A stretch of DNA of 44,924 nt from positions 1-44,924 of the forward strand of contig NCCZ01000016.1 in the NCBI GenBank assembly GCA_002279935.1. The letters run 5' to 3'. The position numbers and the translations under genes were made by a program. Origin of the DNA: Hyphomicrobium sp. 12-62-95 (lineage in GTDB: Bacteria > Pseudomonadota > Alphaproteobacteria > Rhizobiales > Hyphomicrobiaceae). Position 1 is the stretch's first letter. Every line of letters begins with the position of its first letter. This document shows positions 25,095 through 33,742 of the stretch, one piece after another. The notes under the pieces were generated by a model. That model saw nothing but the letters and a program-made list of their open reading frames with translations, ran no database searches and was not told the DNA's origin.

Positions 25095-26990
25095 TCACGT
25101 TCCGAGGGGTTTAGGTGCCGGAGGGGGGCCATTTTTCCCGACTTCTGATCCGGCACCTGGTCCGGAGCGGTCGGGCCGTGGCCCGCGGAAGAGGCGGCGA
25201 ACAATCAAAAGTAGAATGAGGGCGGCCAGTCCGGTGAGGACGATCAAGATGGGGTGCCGGTGCCAGAGAATCTCGGGGTGGATTTGGCGCTCCCATGCAA
25301 GTCGAACATCGTTCTGCAGGGCCTCAGGAGTGTCCCCGTCGGTTGCGCGGAGCAAAATTTCGAGGGCCGCGCCTTGATCGCGGCTGGCGAGTACGGCGTC
25401 GCGGGCGCGCGGGCTGGTGAGGGCTTTGAGGGATGCGGGTTCGGCGGCAACGCGGTCAAGCAGGCGTTGGCGGGTGTCAGGGCCCAAGCCGGTCAGGTAG
25501 CCGGCGAAGACGAAAAGTTCGCCTTCATTTAGGCTGCGGGCGGCTGTGGTCAGCACGGTCTGGTCGAGATCGAACAGGAGGTCGCGCGTGGCCGGCGACA
25601 GCACCGCGAGCCGCTTGACGGCGACCGGGTCGTTGAGTGCGACGAGGCGCTCGAGGGATTGGGTCGTGAAGTCGGCCGGTTTCGTGCGCTGGAAGAGTTC
25701 AAATTCGAGGACTTTGTCGATGCGGGTGCCGGCGACCGCGCTCCAGGCCAACCCTTGTTCGAGTGAGCGGGTCTGGCGAGCGATCTCCATAGCCGGTTCT
25801 GGGAGCTTGTTCACCGCGAGGTCGAGCGTGCCGTCGCTGAGGCGGCGGAGCACTCCCGATTCGCCTTCGACGGGCATCAGGAGGCCGGTGACCTCATCCA
25901 CGCGGGGCAAGGCTTCGGGCCGGACGCGATCGAGGAAGGCGCGGAAGTCTGGTTGTCTTTCGGCCAGATCGAGGACGATGGCGTGGGCGGCGCGGTACTC
26001 TTTCCAGATGTCGACGATCTTGTCGGAGGCGTGACGTGCAATCTCGACGACATGCTCACCGATCTGGCTGGAGATGGCCGCGGCAAGTTCCGTCTGCACA
26101 CTCTTCTTGCTTTCGTCGGATTTGAGTTCGGTGGCGATGATCGGCAGCACGCCGAAGCGCAGATCCCAAACGTCCTTCGCGATAAGGACGAGACCGACGC
26201 CGCCGGCCACCACGGTGACAAGCCGGGACAGCACGCTACCGACGAGGCGGGTGCCGAGGCGGCCGGCCATGTTGCCAAGCTGGCGGCGCATGACGAGGAT
26301 GGCGGCACCCGTGATGCCGCCTGCGGTCTGGTTGAGAACGCCGCCGGCCGTGACATCGCCGCGTGCGGTTTCGGAGCCGACTTCGAATTCCTTGCCTGCC
26401 GTGCCGGTGACGACGCCGGCTACCGTGGAGCCGTAGCGGGGGCCGAGAAATGCTTTCATGCATTCAATGGCCGGGCCGGCGGCATCGGACGTGGCCAGTT
26501 CGATGCGGCCGGCGATGCTGCGGCCGACGCCGGTGGCGAGGTCTTCGATCGCAGTCTTCATCCCGTCTGAGCGATAGACGCGTTCGGTTAGCGCGATCGT
26601 GAGTTCCTTGGCCTTGTTCTCGCTGCCGAGAGACTGCAACAGGCTACCCCAGCTCTGTTCGTCTTTGACGGTTTCGAAGGCTTTGTCGACTTCGCGATCC
26701 AAAACGGTGCCGACGCCGAGACGCCGCCATTCGTCGGCGACGGCGGCTGCGTAGTCGATCTCGGACGTGCCGCGCGTGAGGGTTGCGGTGGTGATATCGA
26801 GGACGGCCTTGCGGAAGTCGCCTTCGTTGGTCGTCTGACAGGCGGCGTAGTCACCGGCTGGGTTGGGCGGGGCGGCGAAGGCCGGGGCTATGCTGCCAGC
26901 GACCAGCGAGAAGACCGCCGTGACGGCGACCGCTTTGCGTCGTGTGATCAACGCCACTGCACTCCTGAAGCACGCCCGTCGCGGGCTCAT
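25095..26990 (-). CDS. Large membrane-anchored protein of unknown function
   Basis: The 631-residue product has a signal peptide (AVAVTAVFSLVAGSIAPAFA, near residues 20-39). A long helical region follows. An internal hydrophobic segment (VGSVLSRLVTVVAGGVGLVLIAKDVWDLRFG; cited in part) lies near residues 250-280. A C-terminal membrane anchor, HPILIVLTGLAALILLLIV, ends in a basic, proline-rich tail (RRLFRGPRPDRSG). The middle third has repeated-looking helical units (FRAFLDRVRPEAL, LAVLSPATRDLLFDL, TSPRARDAVLASRD). I recognise no domain. ATG 26990 is chosen because the signal peptide then has normal length, although AAGG touches the ATG. It is monocistronic. Confidence 0.78.
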   Translation of the reverse strand: MSPRRACFRSAVALITRRKAVAVTAVFSLVAGSIAPAFAAPPNPAGDYAACQTTNEGDFRKAVLDITTATLTRGTSEIDYAAAVADEWRRLGVGTVLDREVDKAFETVKDEQSWGSLLQSLGSENKAKELTIALTERVYRSDGMKTAIEDLATGVGRSIAGRIELATSDAAGPAIECMKAFLGPRYGSTVAGVVTGTAGKEFEVGSETARGDVTAGGVLNQTAGGITGAAILVMRRQLGNMAGRLGTRLVGSVLSRLVTVVAGGVGLVLIAKDVWDLRFGVLPIIATELKSDESKKSVQTELAAAISSQIGEHVVEIARHASDKIVDIWKEYRAAHAIVLDLAERQPDFRAFLDRVRPEALPRVDEVTGLLMPVEGESGVLRRLSDGTLDLAVNKLPEPAMEIARQTRSLEQGLAWSAVAGTRIDKVLEFELFQRTKPADFTTQSLERLVALNDPVAVKRLAVLSPATRDLLFDLDQTVLTTAARSLNEGELFVFAGYLTGLGPDTRQRLLDRVAAEPASLKALTSPRARDAVLASRDQGAALEILLRATDGDTPEALQNDVRLAWERQIHPEILWHRHPILIVLTGLAALILLLIVRRLFRGPRPDRSGPGAGSEVGKNGPPPAPKPLGT

Positions 26991-27745
26991 CCTTAACGCG
27001 CGAGTATAACGTCTGTTGCGGCGGCTGATAGGCCAAGTTGATTGCGATCTGCGAAACACTTGGCCGCGCGGGACGTACGTCTCGATTCGGCCGGAGCGGC
27101 GCGCGTACCGCGCCGATCATCTGGTAGTCAAATGTTCAGCTTTCTGAGGAATGGTGCGAAGGTGCCGGGCGACAGGTGATTAACCTTTGCTGCAATGCGA
27201 TGGGCCCGGGTGGCCCGGGCCGCGATATCATTGGCTGCAAATTTTGGGATGTAGGGGCTGGAAGCGCATGCGGGGGACTGAGAGACGGGCTGCCCGACCG
27301 GTGGCCGGTGCACCCCATCCACCGGGTCGCGCGGGCCGCAGACGCTGTGTGCAGCGCACGACAGGTCACGATTTGGCCCCACTCCGCCGCGATATGCGCC
27401 CCGCGCCGGGCAGATGGCCTAAAGACAAAGCTTTGAGCAAGGGTCTGATCTGGCCTGCTTTTTGCGGTCAAACCGGGCGGAAAACCCTGTCGGATGGCTG
27501 TTGCGGCACACTGACCTATCGTCAGACGCTTCAAGCCAAGCGACAACCATGTTCTCGAATTGCTGCGGCGCAGCAAACAAAGGTCCGTAACGGCGCCCGC
27601 CGGTGCGGAGGAAAGAGAAACGAACCGATCGGCGGTCCCTTCGGGAATGCCACCGGTGAGCGTCGGGCAGCGGCACTTTTACAGGATGTGCTTGGCTTTG
27701 ACGCCGCGATCGGTTTAATTCGCTTTGTGCGGAGTGCGAGCAGTC
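26991..27745. other. Long intergenic region with a GC hairpin
   Basis: No credible gene was found in about 750 bases; open frames on both strands lack family resemblance and good starts. A perfect hairpin with arms GGCCCGGG (27203-27210) and CCCGGGCC (27214-27221) and a 3-base loop is present, with no T-run. The region separates two divergent genes and may carry regulatory or decayed sequence. Confidence 0.5.
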
Positions 27746-28636
27746 GTGGCTAACCAAATGAAAGTAAAAGATAAGTTTACCGGTTTCCGGGGCAGCTTGG
27801 TCATTCCCGGCGGTCCGGTGGGCGTTTTGCTGGTGCATTCGCTGGGTGGGAACCCCATTGAACTGCGGTTCGTGGCGCAGGGTCTCGCGCGGCAGGGCTA
27901 CACAGTTTACTGCCCCCTTCTTCCCGGTCTTGGCGGCGGCACGGACGTGTCGGGCCTGTCGACGTGGAAGGATTGGTACCGGGCGATCGAAACGGCGCAT
28001 GATGAATTGAAGGCGCGTTGCGAGACGATCATCGTTGGCGGTTTGTCGGCTGGTGCGATGGTTGCACTGCGTCTGGCGCGCGAGCGTCCCGATGATGTGC
28101 ACGGTGTGATGCTGTTTGCGCCGACGATCTGGCCGAACGGCTGGGCGATCCCCAAGACCTTCTATTTCTTCAAGCTGGTGCATACGAAGTGGTTCGCACG
28201 GCTGCTGCACTTCCGGCAGCGGGCGCCCTACGGCATCAAGGATGAGCGCATCCGCAACTTCGTGATCGAAAGCTTCAAGAGCGACGAGCGCCCGATCGAA
28301 GATCTCTTCGGCCGTGGCGGCGGGCTCGTGTTCGAATTCAAGCAGCTGGCCAAGGACGTGCGCCGTGGTCTGTCGCGGATCAAGCAGGACGTGGCGATCT
28401 TCCATCCGCGCGAAGACGATCAGAGCGGCCTTTGGAATGCGCTGACGCTGCAGAAGAACCTCGGCGGTATGGTGGAATGCACCGTGCTCGACGACTGCTA
28501 TCACATGGTGACGCTCGACCGGCAGCGCTCGGTGGTGGTTGATCGCGCGGTGGATTTTGCGGTGCGCCTGACGCAGAAGCTGCAGGAAAAGGCAGCCGTA
28601 CGCGAACTCATCAAGGGCAAGGGCGTGGGCGAGTAA
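27746..28636 (+). CDS. Alpha/beta hydrolase (carboxylesterase-like)
   Basis: The product of about 296 residues has no signal peptide. It shows LLVHSLGGNPIELRFVA (oxyanion HS-G region), PLLPGLGGG, the nucleophile elbow VGGLSAGAMVAL, a lid region with KTFYFFKLVHTKWFARLL, and late catalytic Asp and His candidates in FHPREDDQSG and DDCYHMVTLDR. The DCYHMVTLD pattern is the usual His end of carboxylesterase/monoacylglycerol lipase-type enzymes. The start is uncertain: GTG 27746 has GGAG about 11 bases upstream, and ATG 27758 has none. A strong terminator follows. Confidence 0.87.
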   Translation: MANQMKVKDKFTGFRGSLVIPGGPVGVLLVHSLGGNPIELRFVAQGLARQGYTVYCPLLPGLGGGTDVSGLSTWKDWYRAIETAHDELKARCETIIVGGLSAGAMVALRLARERPDDVHGVMLFAPTIWPNGWAIPKTFYFFKLVHTKWFARLLHFRQRAPYGIKDERIRNFVIESFKSDERPIEDLFGRGGGLVFEFKQLAKDVRRGLSRIKQDVAIFHPREDDQSGLWNALTLQKNLGGMVECTVLDDCYHMVTLDRQRSVVVDRAVDFAVRLTQKLQEKAAVRELIKGKGVGE

Positions 28637-28668
28637 GTTCGCTCCATCGGGCTAATGCGCAAACGAAC

Positions 28669-28705
28669 AACGCCGCAGCGGTCGCCGCTGCGGCGTTTTT
28701 ATTTT
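28669..28705 (+). terminator. Rho-independent terminator of the alpha/beta hydrolase gene
   Basis: AACGCCGCAGCGG (28669-28681) and CCGCTGCGGCGTT (28685-28697) form a perfect 13-bp stem with a 3-base loop, followed by TTTATTTT. It lies 32 bases after the stop codon and before the convergent DUF2147 stop. Confidence 0.95.
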
Positions 28706-28724
28706 GGGCAGGTTGAGCTGCTGG

Positions 28725-29297
28725 CTACTGGGCGGCCCACGGGAGGGCCTCCCCTTTGGTTGCGGCCTTGGCGGAGCCGGCGGTTGCAGCATCGCAGCGG
28801 GGAAGATCGGCGGGCGCTCTGGTCCACGTGAAGCTCTTGGACAGGAGCTTGATGCCTTTGTAGCCGGTGACTTTCAGCTGGTCGGGGCCTTGGAGGCTGA
28901 GGGCGACGTTATAGGACGATCCGGTTTTTGGATCGTAGATCCAGCCCTGGTCCCAGGTGCCGTCGCTGAGCTTTTGCGCGTCACCGACGACTTGGAGGCC
29001 GCAGATGGGAGTTGTGCGGCGCGCGGGATTGGGATTGTAGCGGTCGATGAGCGGTTTGCCTTCGGCGTTGACCAGCTCTTTCAGCCACGCGATCTTTCCG
29101 CAGAGTTTTTGTCCGCAGGGGACGAGTTCGACCGCGCCGCGGCCGGTGTCGTCGTACCAAAGTCCGGCTTCGGCGGGCTGCGCCTGAGCGGACAGTGGGG
29201 TGGCAAAGGTCAGGCCGAGCGCTAGCCCCATGAGGGCGAGGCGTGCCAGGATCGCTGTCAGCGATTGCGTCGTGGTGCCGCGTAACAAGGCATTCAT
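28725..29297 (-). CDS. DUF2147 secreted protein
   Basis: The 190-residue product has a signal peptide ending near LSAQAQ (residue 40). The DUF2147 domain follows: AGLWYDDTGRGAVELVPCGQ, LCGKIAWLKELVN, GLQVVGDAQKLSDG, WIYDPKTGSSYNVAL and LKVTGYKGIKLLSKSFTW. These are beta-rich and have the paired cysteines CGQKLC usual for the family. The family is periplasmic and of unknown biochemical role. The C-terminal 25 residues (AATAGSAKAATKGEA) are low complexity. The ATG 29297 follows CAGG without a proper spacer, so a start six bases downstream is an alternative. Confidence 0.9.
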   Translation of the reverse strand: MNALLRGTTTQSLTAILARLALMGLALGLTFATPLSAQAQPAEAGLWYDDTGRGAVELVPCGQKLCGKIAWLKELVNAEGKPLIDRYNPNPARRTTPICGLQVVGDAQKLSDGTWDQGWIYDPKTGSSYNVALSLQGPDQLKVTGYKGIKLLSKSFTWTRAPADLPRCDAATAGSAKAATKGEALPWAAQ

Positions 29298-29646
29298 CCT
29301 GAATCGTTGAACTGACGCATAAGAATTAACGCGAGATGGTGGCGTGGGAAAGCGGCAAAATCAGGAACTTAACCGGGATATTTACAGTTTTGATCGTGCG
29401 CGCGGGCTGATCGGTCGCAAGGGCTGAACACTTTTTGGCCAAACCGCTTTGCACTTAACCTCGCACGGCATTGGTAGTACAAAACGAGCCTTAAGTCCGT
29501 GTGCGAGATGCTTGAAAGCGGCCGTTAGCGGGCGCTGTTCGTATCCGGCTGTATTTGCGCAGACCGTACCTGCAATCCTGGCCACCCGCGATGGTGCGTC
29601 CGCATTCCGCTCACCGGCGGACTTTGAACCTGGAACCGCATCGGCG
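29298..29646. other. Intergenic region upstream of the ABC operon
   Basis: This region should contain divergent promoters for the DUF2147 gene and the ABC operon. A GGAAC at 29353 is followed by GTT only after 18 bases, so I do not call an EcfG box. An open frame runs through it into the permease but shows no family similarity before 29647. Confidence 0.45.
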
Positions 29647-30786
29647 ATGATCCTCACTCTGGCGTTTCGCAATCTGTTTCACGACCGTATCCGATTGGCG
29701 GTGACGCTGGTCGGCATTCTGTTTTCGATCGTGCTCGTGGCGGTGCAGCTGGGGCTGTATCTGGGTTCGAGCCGCATGATCACGAACATGATCGAGAAGA
29801 CGAACAGCGATCTGTGGATCACGACCTTTGGGGCGAAGAGCTTCGAAGAGGGCGGCATTCTGCTGACGTCGGGGCAGCGGCATCAGGCATTGGCGACGCC
29901 GGGCGTGAAGGCGGTGATCCCGATGGTGTCGGCGTTCGCGGAGTGGCGCAAGCCGGGCGGCGGGTCGACGCGCGTGGCGGTCGTGGGCATCGATGCGGAG
30001 GACGGCGGGCTGGAGCCGTGGAACCTCATCGAGGGGACGTGGGACGATATCCGCGCGCCGGATGCGATCGCGGTCGACCGGTCGTATCTGGGCGATCTTG
30101 GGATTCAGGGGGTTGGTGATACGGCGCAGATCGCGCTGGGGCGCGTGCGCGTCAGGGCGCTGACGGAGGGCATTCGCTCGTTCACGCAGTCGCCGTATGT
30201 GTTCACGCCGCTGCAGCGGGCGCGGAACCTTTTGAACATGGACGGGGAGAAGGGCGACAAGAGCACGTTCTTCCTGGTGCAGTTGGAGCCGGGTGCCAAC
30301 CTGGAGACGGTGCGGACGGCGTTGCAGGCACGGCTGGAGGGCACCGACGTTCTGACCAAGGCGGAGTTCCGCGACCGGAGCCTGGCGCAGTGGCTGTTCA
30401 AGACGGGGGCGGGTATCGCGCTGATCGGGGGGGCGTTGCTGGGCATTCTCGTTGGCACCGTGATCGTGGCGCAGACGCTTTACTCGAGCACCAAAGATCA
30501 CATCAATGAATTCGCGACGCTGCGTGCATTGGGCTCGTCGGGTTCCTATATCCACAAAGTGATCCTGGCGCAGGCGGGTCTCAGTGCGGTCATCGGGTAC
30601 AGTTTGGGCATGATCATCGCGCTGTTGATCTTATATCTGAGCCGGAATTCGCCGTTGCCGCTCGTGATGACGCCGGGATTGGCGTTCTCGCTGTTTGCGT
30701 TGACGCTGTTTATGTGCGCGATCTCGGCGGTGTCGGCGATCATGAAAGTAACCAAGATCGATCCAGCGACGGTGTTCAGCAGATGA
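29647..30786 (+). CDS. ABC export permease, DevC / MacB-like (FtsX domain)
   Basis: The 379-residue inner-membrane product starts MILTLAFRNLFHDRIRLAVT, the DevC opening, followed by the first span (about residues 15-38). A large periplasmic domain of about 200 residues follows, and three C-terminal spans form the FtsX domain (IALIGGALLGILVGTVIVA, AGLSAVIGYSLGMIIALLIL, PGLAFSLFALTLFMCAISAV). ALRALGSS-type coupling segment (EFATLRALGSSGSYIHKVIL, cited partly) lies between. It works with the next two genes; its last codon overlaps the ATPase start by ATGA. Such systems export lipids, peptides or antibiotics; the cargo is unknown. Confidence 0.9.
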   Translation: MILTLAFRNLFHDRIRLAVTLVGILFSIVLVAVQLGLYLGSSRMITNMIEKTNSDLWITTFGAKSFEEGGILLTSGQRHQALATPGVKAVIPMVSAFAEWRKPGGGSTRVAVVGIDAEDGGLEPWNLIEGTWDDIRAPDAIAVDRSYLGDLGIQGVGDTAQIALGRVRVRALTEGIRSFTQSPYVFTPLQRARNLLNMDGEKGDKSTFFLVQLEPGANLETVRTALQARLEGTDVLTKAEFRDRSLAQWLFKTGAGIALIGGALLGILVGTVIVAQTLYSSTKDHINEFATLRALGSSGSYIHKVILAQAGLSAVIGYSLGMIIALLILYLSRNSPLPLVMTPGLAFSLFALTLFMCAISAVSAIMKVTKIDPATVFSR

Positions 30787-31541
30787 CGAACGAAACTCCC
30801 GTTCTCGAAGCCCGAGACATCGTCAAGGAGCTGGGCAAGGGCGCCGGCAAGGTGATGGCCTTGAAAGGTGTCAGCTTGAAGCTGGTGCCCGGCGAACTCA
30901 CCTTGCTCATGGGGCCTTCGGGCTCGGGCAAGACGACGCTTTTGTCGATACTCGGCTGTATCTTGTCGCCAACGTCTGGCGAGGTGCGTCTGGCTGGACA
31001 TTCGACGACGGGGCTTGGACCGGAGCAGCTGGCCGAACTGAGACGCCAGCACATCGGCTTCATTTTCCAGAGCTACAATCTGTTCCCGACGCTGAATGCG
31101 GTCGAGAACGTGCGCATCGCACTCGATGTTCTGGGGCAGAAGGGCTATCCGGCTGCGGCGCGGGCCGAAGAGGTCTTGCGCGAAGTGGGTCTGGGGCACC
31201 GGCTGCAAAACTTTCCGAGCAATCTGTCGGGCGGTGAGCAGCAACGCGTGGCGGTGGCCCGCGCGATCGCGGCATCTCCCTCGATCGTGCTAGCGGACGA
31301 ACCGACGGCCGCTCTCGACAGCGAAAACGGACATGCGGTGATGGCGCTTCTGGCGCGCATCGCGAAGGAACAGAATCGCAGCGTGCTGGCGGTGACGCAT
31401 GACCCGCGGACACTCGGCTATGCGGACCGCGTGGTGCGCATCGAAGACGGCAAGATTGTCGGCGAAGAGCGCCGGCCGGAGGGTGTCAACTCACCCGAGA
31501 TCACCGATTTGACGAAGAAGAGGCGTAAGGCAAATGCTTAA
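30783..31541 (+). CDS. ABC transporter ATP-binding protein, DevA / LolD-like
   Basis: The 252-residue ATPase powers the permease. Walker A is GPSGSGKTT (residues 44-52), the Q-loop is FIFQSYNLFPTL, the signature is NLSGGEQQRVAVARA, Walker B is SIVLADEPTAALDS, and the switch His is in LAVTHDPR. These fit the LolD/MacB/DevA class. The start ATG at 30783 overlaps the permease stop in ATGA, and the end overlaps the adaptor gene by eight bases, so the three are translated as one operon. Confidence 0.95.
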   Translation: MTNETPVLEARDIVKELGKGAGKVMALKGVSLKLVPGELTLLMGPSGSGKTTLLSILGCILSPTSGEVRLAGHSTTGLGPEQLAELRRQHIGFIFQSYNLFPTLNAVENVRIALDVLGQKGYPAAARAEEVLREVGLGHRLQNFPSNLSGGEQQRVAVARAIAASPSIVLADEPTAALDSENGHAVMALLARIAKEQNRSVLAVTHDPRTLGYADRVVRIEDGKIVGEERRPEGVNSPEITDLTKKRRKANA

Positions 31542-32604
31542 AGTCGATCCGACCGTGCAGACCCTATCGGCGGCGGGCATCATTGCGATTGCTCTGAGTG
31601 TGCTCATCAACGGGACGCTGTCGTCGCACAGCCAGGATAAGCCGCCGATGCAGATGGCGGCTGAGACCGGCACATCGGCCAAGGGGACCTGGGCCGCATC
31701 AGCCACCGGCCGCGTGGAGCCCAAGGACGGCGAAGTGCGCATCGTGGCGCAGGCCGCCGGAGAAATCATGGAGGTCGCCGCCAAAACCGGCGACAAAGCT
31801 CAGGCTGGCGACCTTCTCGTGCTGCTCAGCGATAGCGACGCGCAGGCCAAGCTGACTGCTGTACTGGCCGAAGAAGCCGTCCGTGTTCTCGAACGCGATG
31901 AAGAACTGGCCAAGGGGCCGGCGCTCGACCGCCGTAATGCGGAGGATGCCGCGTTCAAGGCGGAGCGGAAGGCTTTTGCCGCGCAGATGGCGCTGGACGA
32001 TGTGGCGCGCAAGGCAAAGGCAGGCTCGGCATCGGCGGATGATGTCGCCAAGGCCCGCACGGCATTGACCGACGCACAGGCCGCGTTCGCTACGGAACAG
32101 GCTGCTTTGCAGAAGGTGACCGCTCGGGACGACATGCCTTTGCCGACGCGGTTGGAATCGTCGCTGACGCTGGCGCGCTCTGATGTGACGCAGGTTTTGA
32201 ATGCCATCGACCGGACGCGCGTGCGCGCTCCCGCCGACGGGACAGTGTTGAACGTCTGGGCGAAGCTCGGCGAAGTCGCCGTGACGTCGCCGGAGGCGCC
32301 GCTGGCTCTCTTTGGCGACCTGGGATCGCTGCGCGTGCGCACGGAAGTTGAAGAGCGCGACGTGACGAAGATCCGCGTCGGGCAGAAGGCCGTCGTGAAG
32401 GCGGATGCTTTCGGCAGTCAGGAATTTACCGGAGTGGTGACGTCGATCGCGCCGGCGCTGGGCGCACAGCGGATCACGTCGCGCGGACCGCGGCGTCCCA
32501 ACGACGTGGAAGTTCTGGAAGTGATGGTGGCGCTCGACGGGCAGCCGCCGCTACTGACCGGTATGCGTGTCGATGTCTTCTTTAAGTCGGACGAACCATC
32601 GTAA
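31534..32604 (+). CDS. Periplasmic adaptor of the ABC exporter, HlyD / DevB-like
   Basis: The 356-residue product has an N-terminal membrane segment (TLSAAGIIAIALSVLINGTL). It has split lipoyl halves (GRVEPKDGEVRIVAQAAGEI; RVRAPADGTVLNVWAKLGEV) around an alpha-helical hairpin of about 120 residues rich in Ala, Glu and Lys. A beta-barrel part follows (LRVRTEVEERDVTKIRVGQK). It should link the inner-membrane pump to an outer-membrane channel such as TolC, which is not encoded here. The gene order C-A-B differs from the B-C-A order of cyanobacterial dev operons. A strong terminator follows. Confidence 0.9.
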   Translation: MLKVDPTVQTLSAAGIIAIALSVLINGTLSSHSQDKPPMQMAAETGTSAKGTWAASATGRVEPKDGEVRIVAQAAGEIMEVAAKTGDKAQAGDLLVLLSDSDAQAKLTAVLAEEAVRVLERDEELAKGPALDRRNAEDAAFKAERKAFAAQMALDDVARKAKAGSASADDVAKARTALTDAQAAFATEQAALQKVTARDDMPLPTRLESSLTLARSDVTQVLNAIDRTRVRAPADGTVLNVWAKLGEVAVTSPEAPLALFGDLGSLRVRTEVEERDVTKIRVGQKAVVKADAFGSQEFTGVVTSIAPALGAQRITSRGPRRPNDVEVLEVMVALDGQPPLLTGMRVDVFFKSDEPS

Positions 32605-32628
32605 GATTGGGCGTCTCTTTGAAATGAG

Positions 32629-32659
32629 AAAAGCGCGGGATCGCCTCCCGCGCTTTTTT
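32629..32659. terminator. Terminator between the ABC operon and the convergent DUF533 gene
   Basis: AAAAGCGCGGG (32629-32639) and CCCGCGCTTTT (32647-32657) pair around a 7-base loop, followed by more T on the plus strand and by an A-rich arm that gives T on the minus strand. It can stop transcription from both sides. Confidence 0.93.
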
Positions 32660-32687
32660 GTTTGTCTGATGCCTGTCGCCGCGCGGA

Positions 32688-33647
32688 TCAGGCGGCGGTG
32701 CTGCGGGCCGTGGCGTCGACTTGTCCAGCAAGGTCCGCATCAATGCCGAGGGCTGAGGCCAATTCGGCGAGGAAGCCCTTTTCTGACGCGTTGTCTGCGT
32801 CGATGGCGACGCGGGCGGCGGTGTAAACCTGAAGTGCCTCTTCGGCGGAGGAGACCTCGCGGGCCAATTGGGCGGCCGTTGCCGGGCTGCGAAGTTCACG
32901 TTCCAGAAACGCCTTCGCTTCCGGGCTCGCGGCGGCACCTCCTGCAGCACCCACGATGCGGGCGTATTCGGTATCATCGATGCGGCCGTCGGCAGCGGCG
33001 GCTGCGATCATGGCCTTGATGATGTGCATGGCGGCATCGTTGGAGATGGCGTCCGGTTCGAAGCCGGAGCCAACGGGTGCTGCCTCGGTGGCGGCGTTTT
33101 GCGGACCCGTGATGAGCGGCCGGCCAGCCTGATGGTTCTGATAGGCCTTGTAAGCGAGGCCGCCGATGAGCGCCAAGGCGCCGATCTTGGCGGCCCCGGT
33201 GGCGACGCCGCGGCCGGTTTTGGTGCCGAGCAGGATGGCGCCCAGGCCGCCGAGAACCGCGCCAGCTCCCAGCTGATTGTTGGCGATCAGGTCTTTGACC
33301 TGCGCGATCATTTCATCGGTTGAGCGGCCGCCAGTGGCATTGGTGACGGCATCGCGTGCGCCGGTGGCATCGCCGATGCGGGTGGCGCCTTCCTTGACGC
33401 CCTCCGTCGCCTGTCCAAATGCCTTCGTCAGGGTGTCGACCAGTTCGGCGCCGGAGGGGCCGCCAAACTTTGCCGCCTGCTCGCGGACTTGCGCCATGAT
33501 TTGATCGACGTTGCCGCCACCTGCGCCGCCGGTGACGTTGCGGATAAGATCGGCCAGCCCGCCACCTTCGCCGGGAGCGGAGGGTGCGGCGGCGGAGCGC
33601 TGCGGATTGCCGGCGAGCTGCTCAAGGAGGGCTTTGGCGTCGAACAT
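32688..33647 (-). CDS. DUF533 protein (YebE / TerB-like fold)
   Basis: The 319-residue product has a DUF533 C-terminal half. It starts with MFDAKALLEQLAGN, then a Gly-rich region (GGAGGGNVDQIM). A hydrophobic glycine-rich segment follows (LGAGAVLGGLGAILLGTKTG; ALALIGGLAYKAYQNH). The TerB-like helical domain is AMHIIKAMIAAAAADGRIDD with the acidic DGxID motif, followed by EEALQVYTAARVAIDADNASE. The family is linked to the inner membrane and to stress, but its role is unknown. ATG 33647 has AGGG about eight bases upstream. It lies 88 bases downstream of the RND pump gene on the same strand. Confidence 0.9.
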   Translation of the reverse strand: MFDAKALLEQLAGNPQRSAAAPSAPGEGGGLADLIRNVTGGAGGGNVDQIMAQVREQAAKFGGPSGAELVDTLTKAFGQATEGVKEGATRIGDATGARDAVTNATGGRSTDEMIAQVKDLIANNQLGAGAVLGGLGAILLGTKTGRGVATGAAKIGALALIGGLAYKAYQNHQAGRPLITGPQNAATEAAPVGSGFEPDAISNDAAMHIIKAMIAAAAADGRIDDTEYARIVGAAGGAAASPEAKAFLERELRSPATAAQLAREVSSAEEALQVYTAARVAIDADNASEKGFLAELASALGIDADLAGQVDATARSTAA

Positions 33648-33724
33648 GGATGATCCCTTTCGATGGAACGCAAAAATTCTTACGCGGATATAGTTATGGT
33701 GTGCCGCCGCAGCAATGCGGTGCA

Positions 33725-33742
33725 GGAATAAACGGTTATTCC
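33725..33742 (-). other. Small stem-loop at the 3' end of the RND pump gene
   Basis: GGAATAA (33725-33731) and TTATTCC (33736-33742) form a perfect 7-bp stem with a 4-base loop that includes the pump gene's TAA. There is no T-run, so it may protect the transcript end, not terminate it. Confidence 0.4.

Noticed and set aside
27419..28504. Minus-strand open frame of 361 codons
   Set aside because: It is opposite the alpha/beta hydrolase gene, which has catalytic motifs; the minus frame is Arg/His/Gln-rich with no family match and arises from high GC content.
29353..29378. EcfG-type promoter upstream of the ABC operon
   Set aside because: The spacing between GGAAC and GTT is 18, not 16-17, and the first supported start lies almost 270 bases downstream.
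29611..31244. Two long minus-strand open frames of 314 and 232 codons
   Set aside because: They lie opposite the ABC permease and ATPase genes, have atypical amino acid composition and no motifs.
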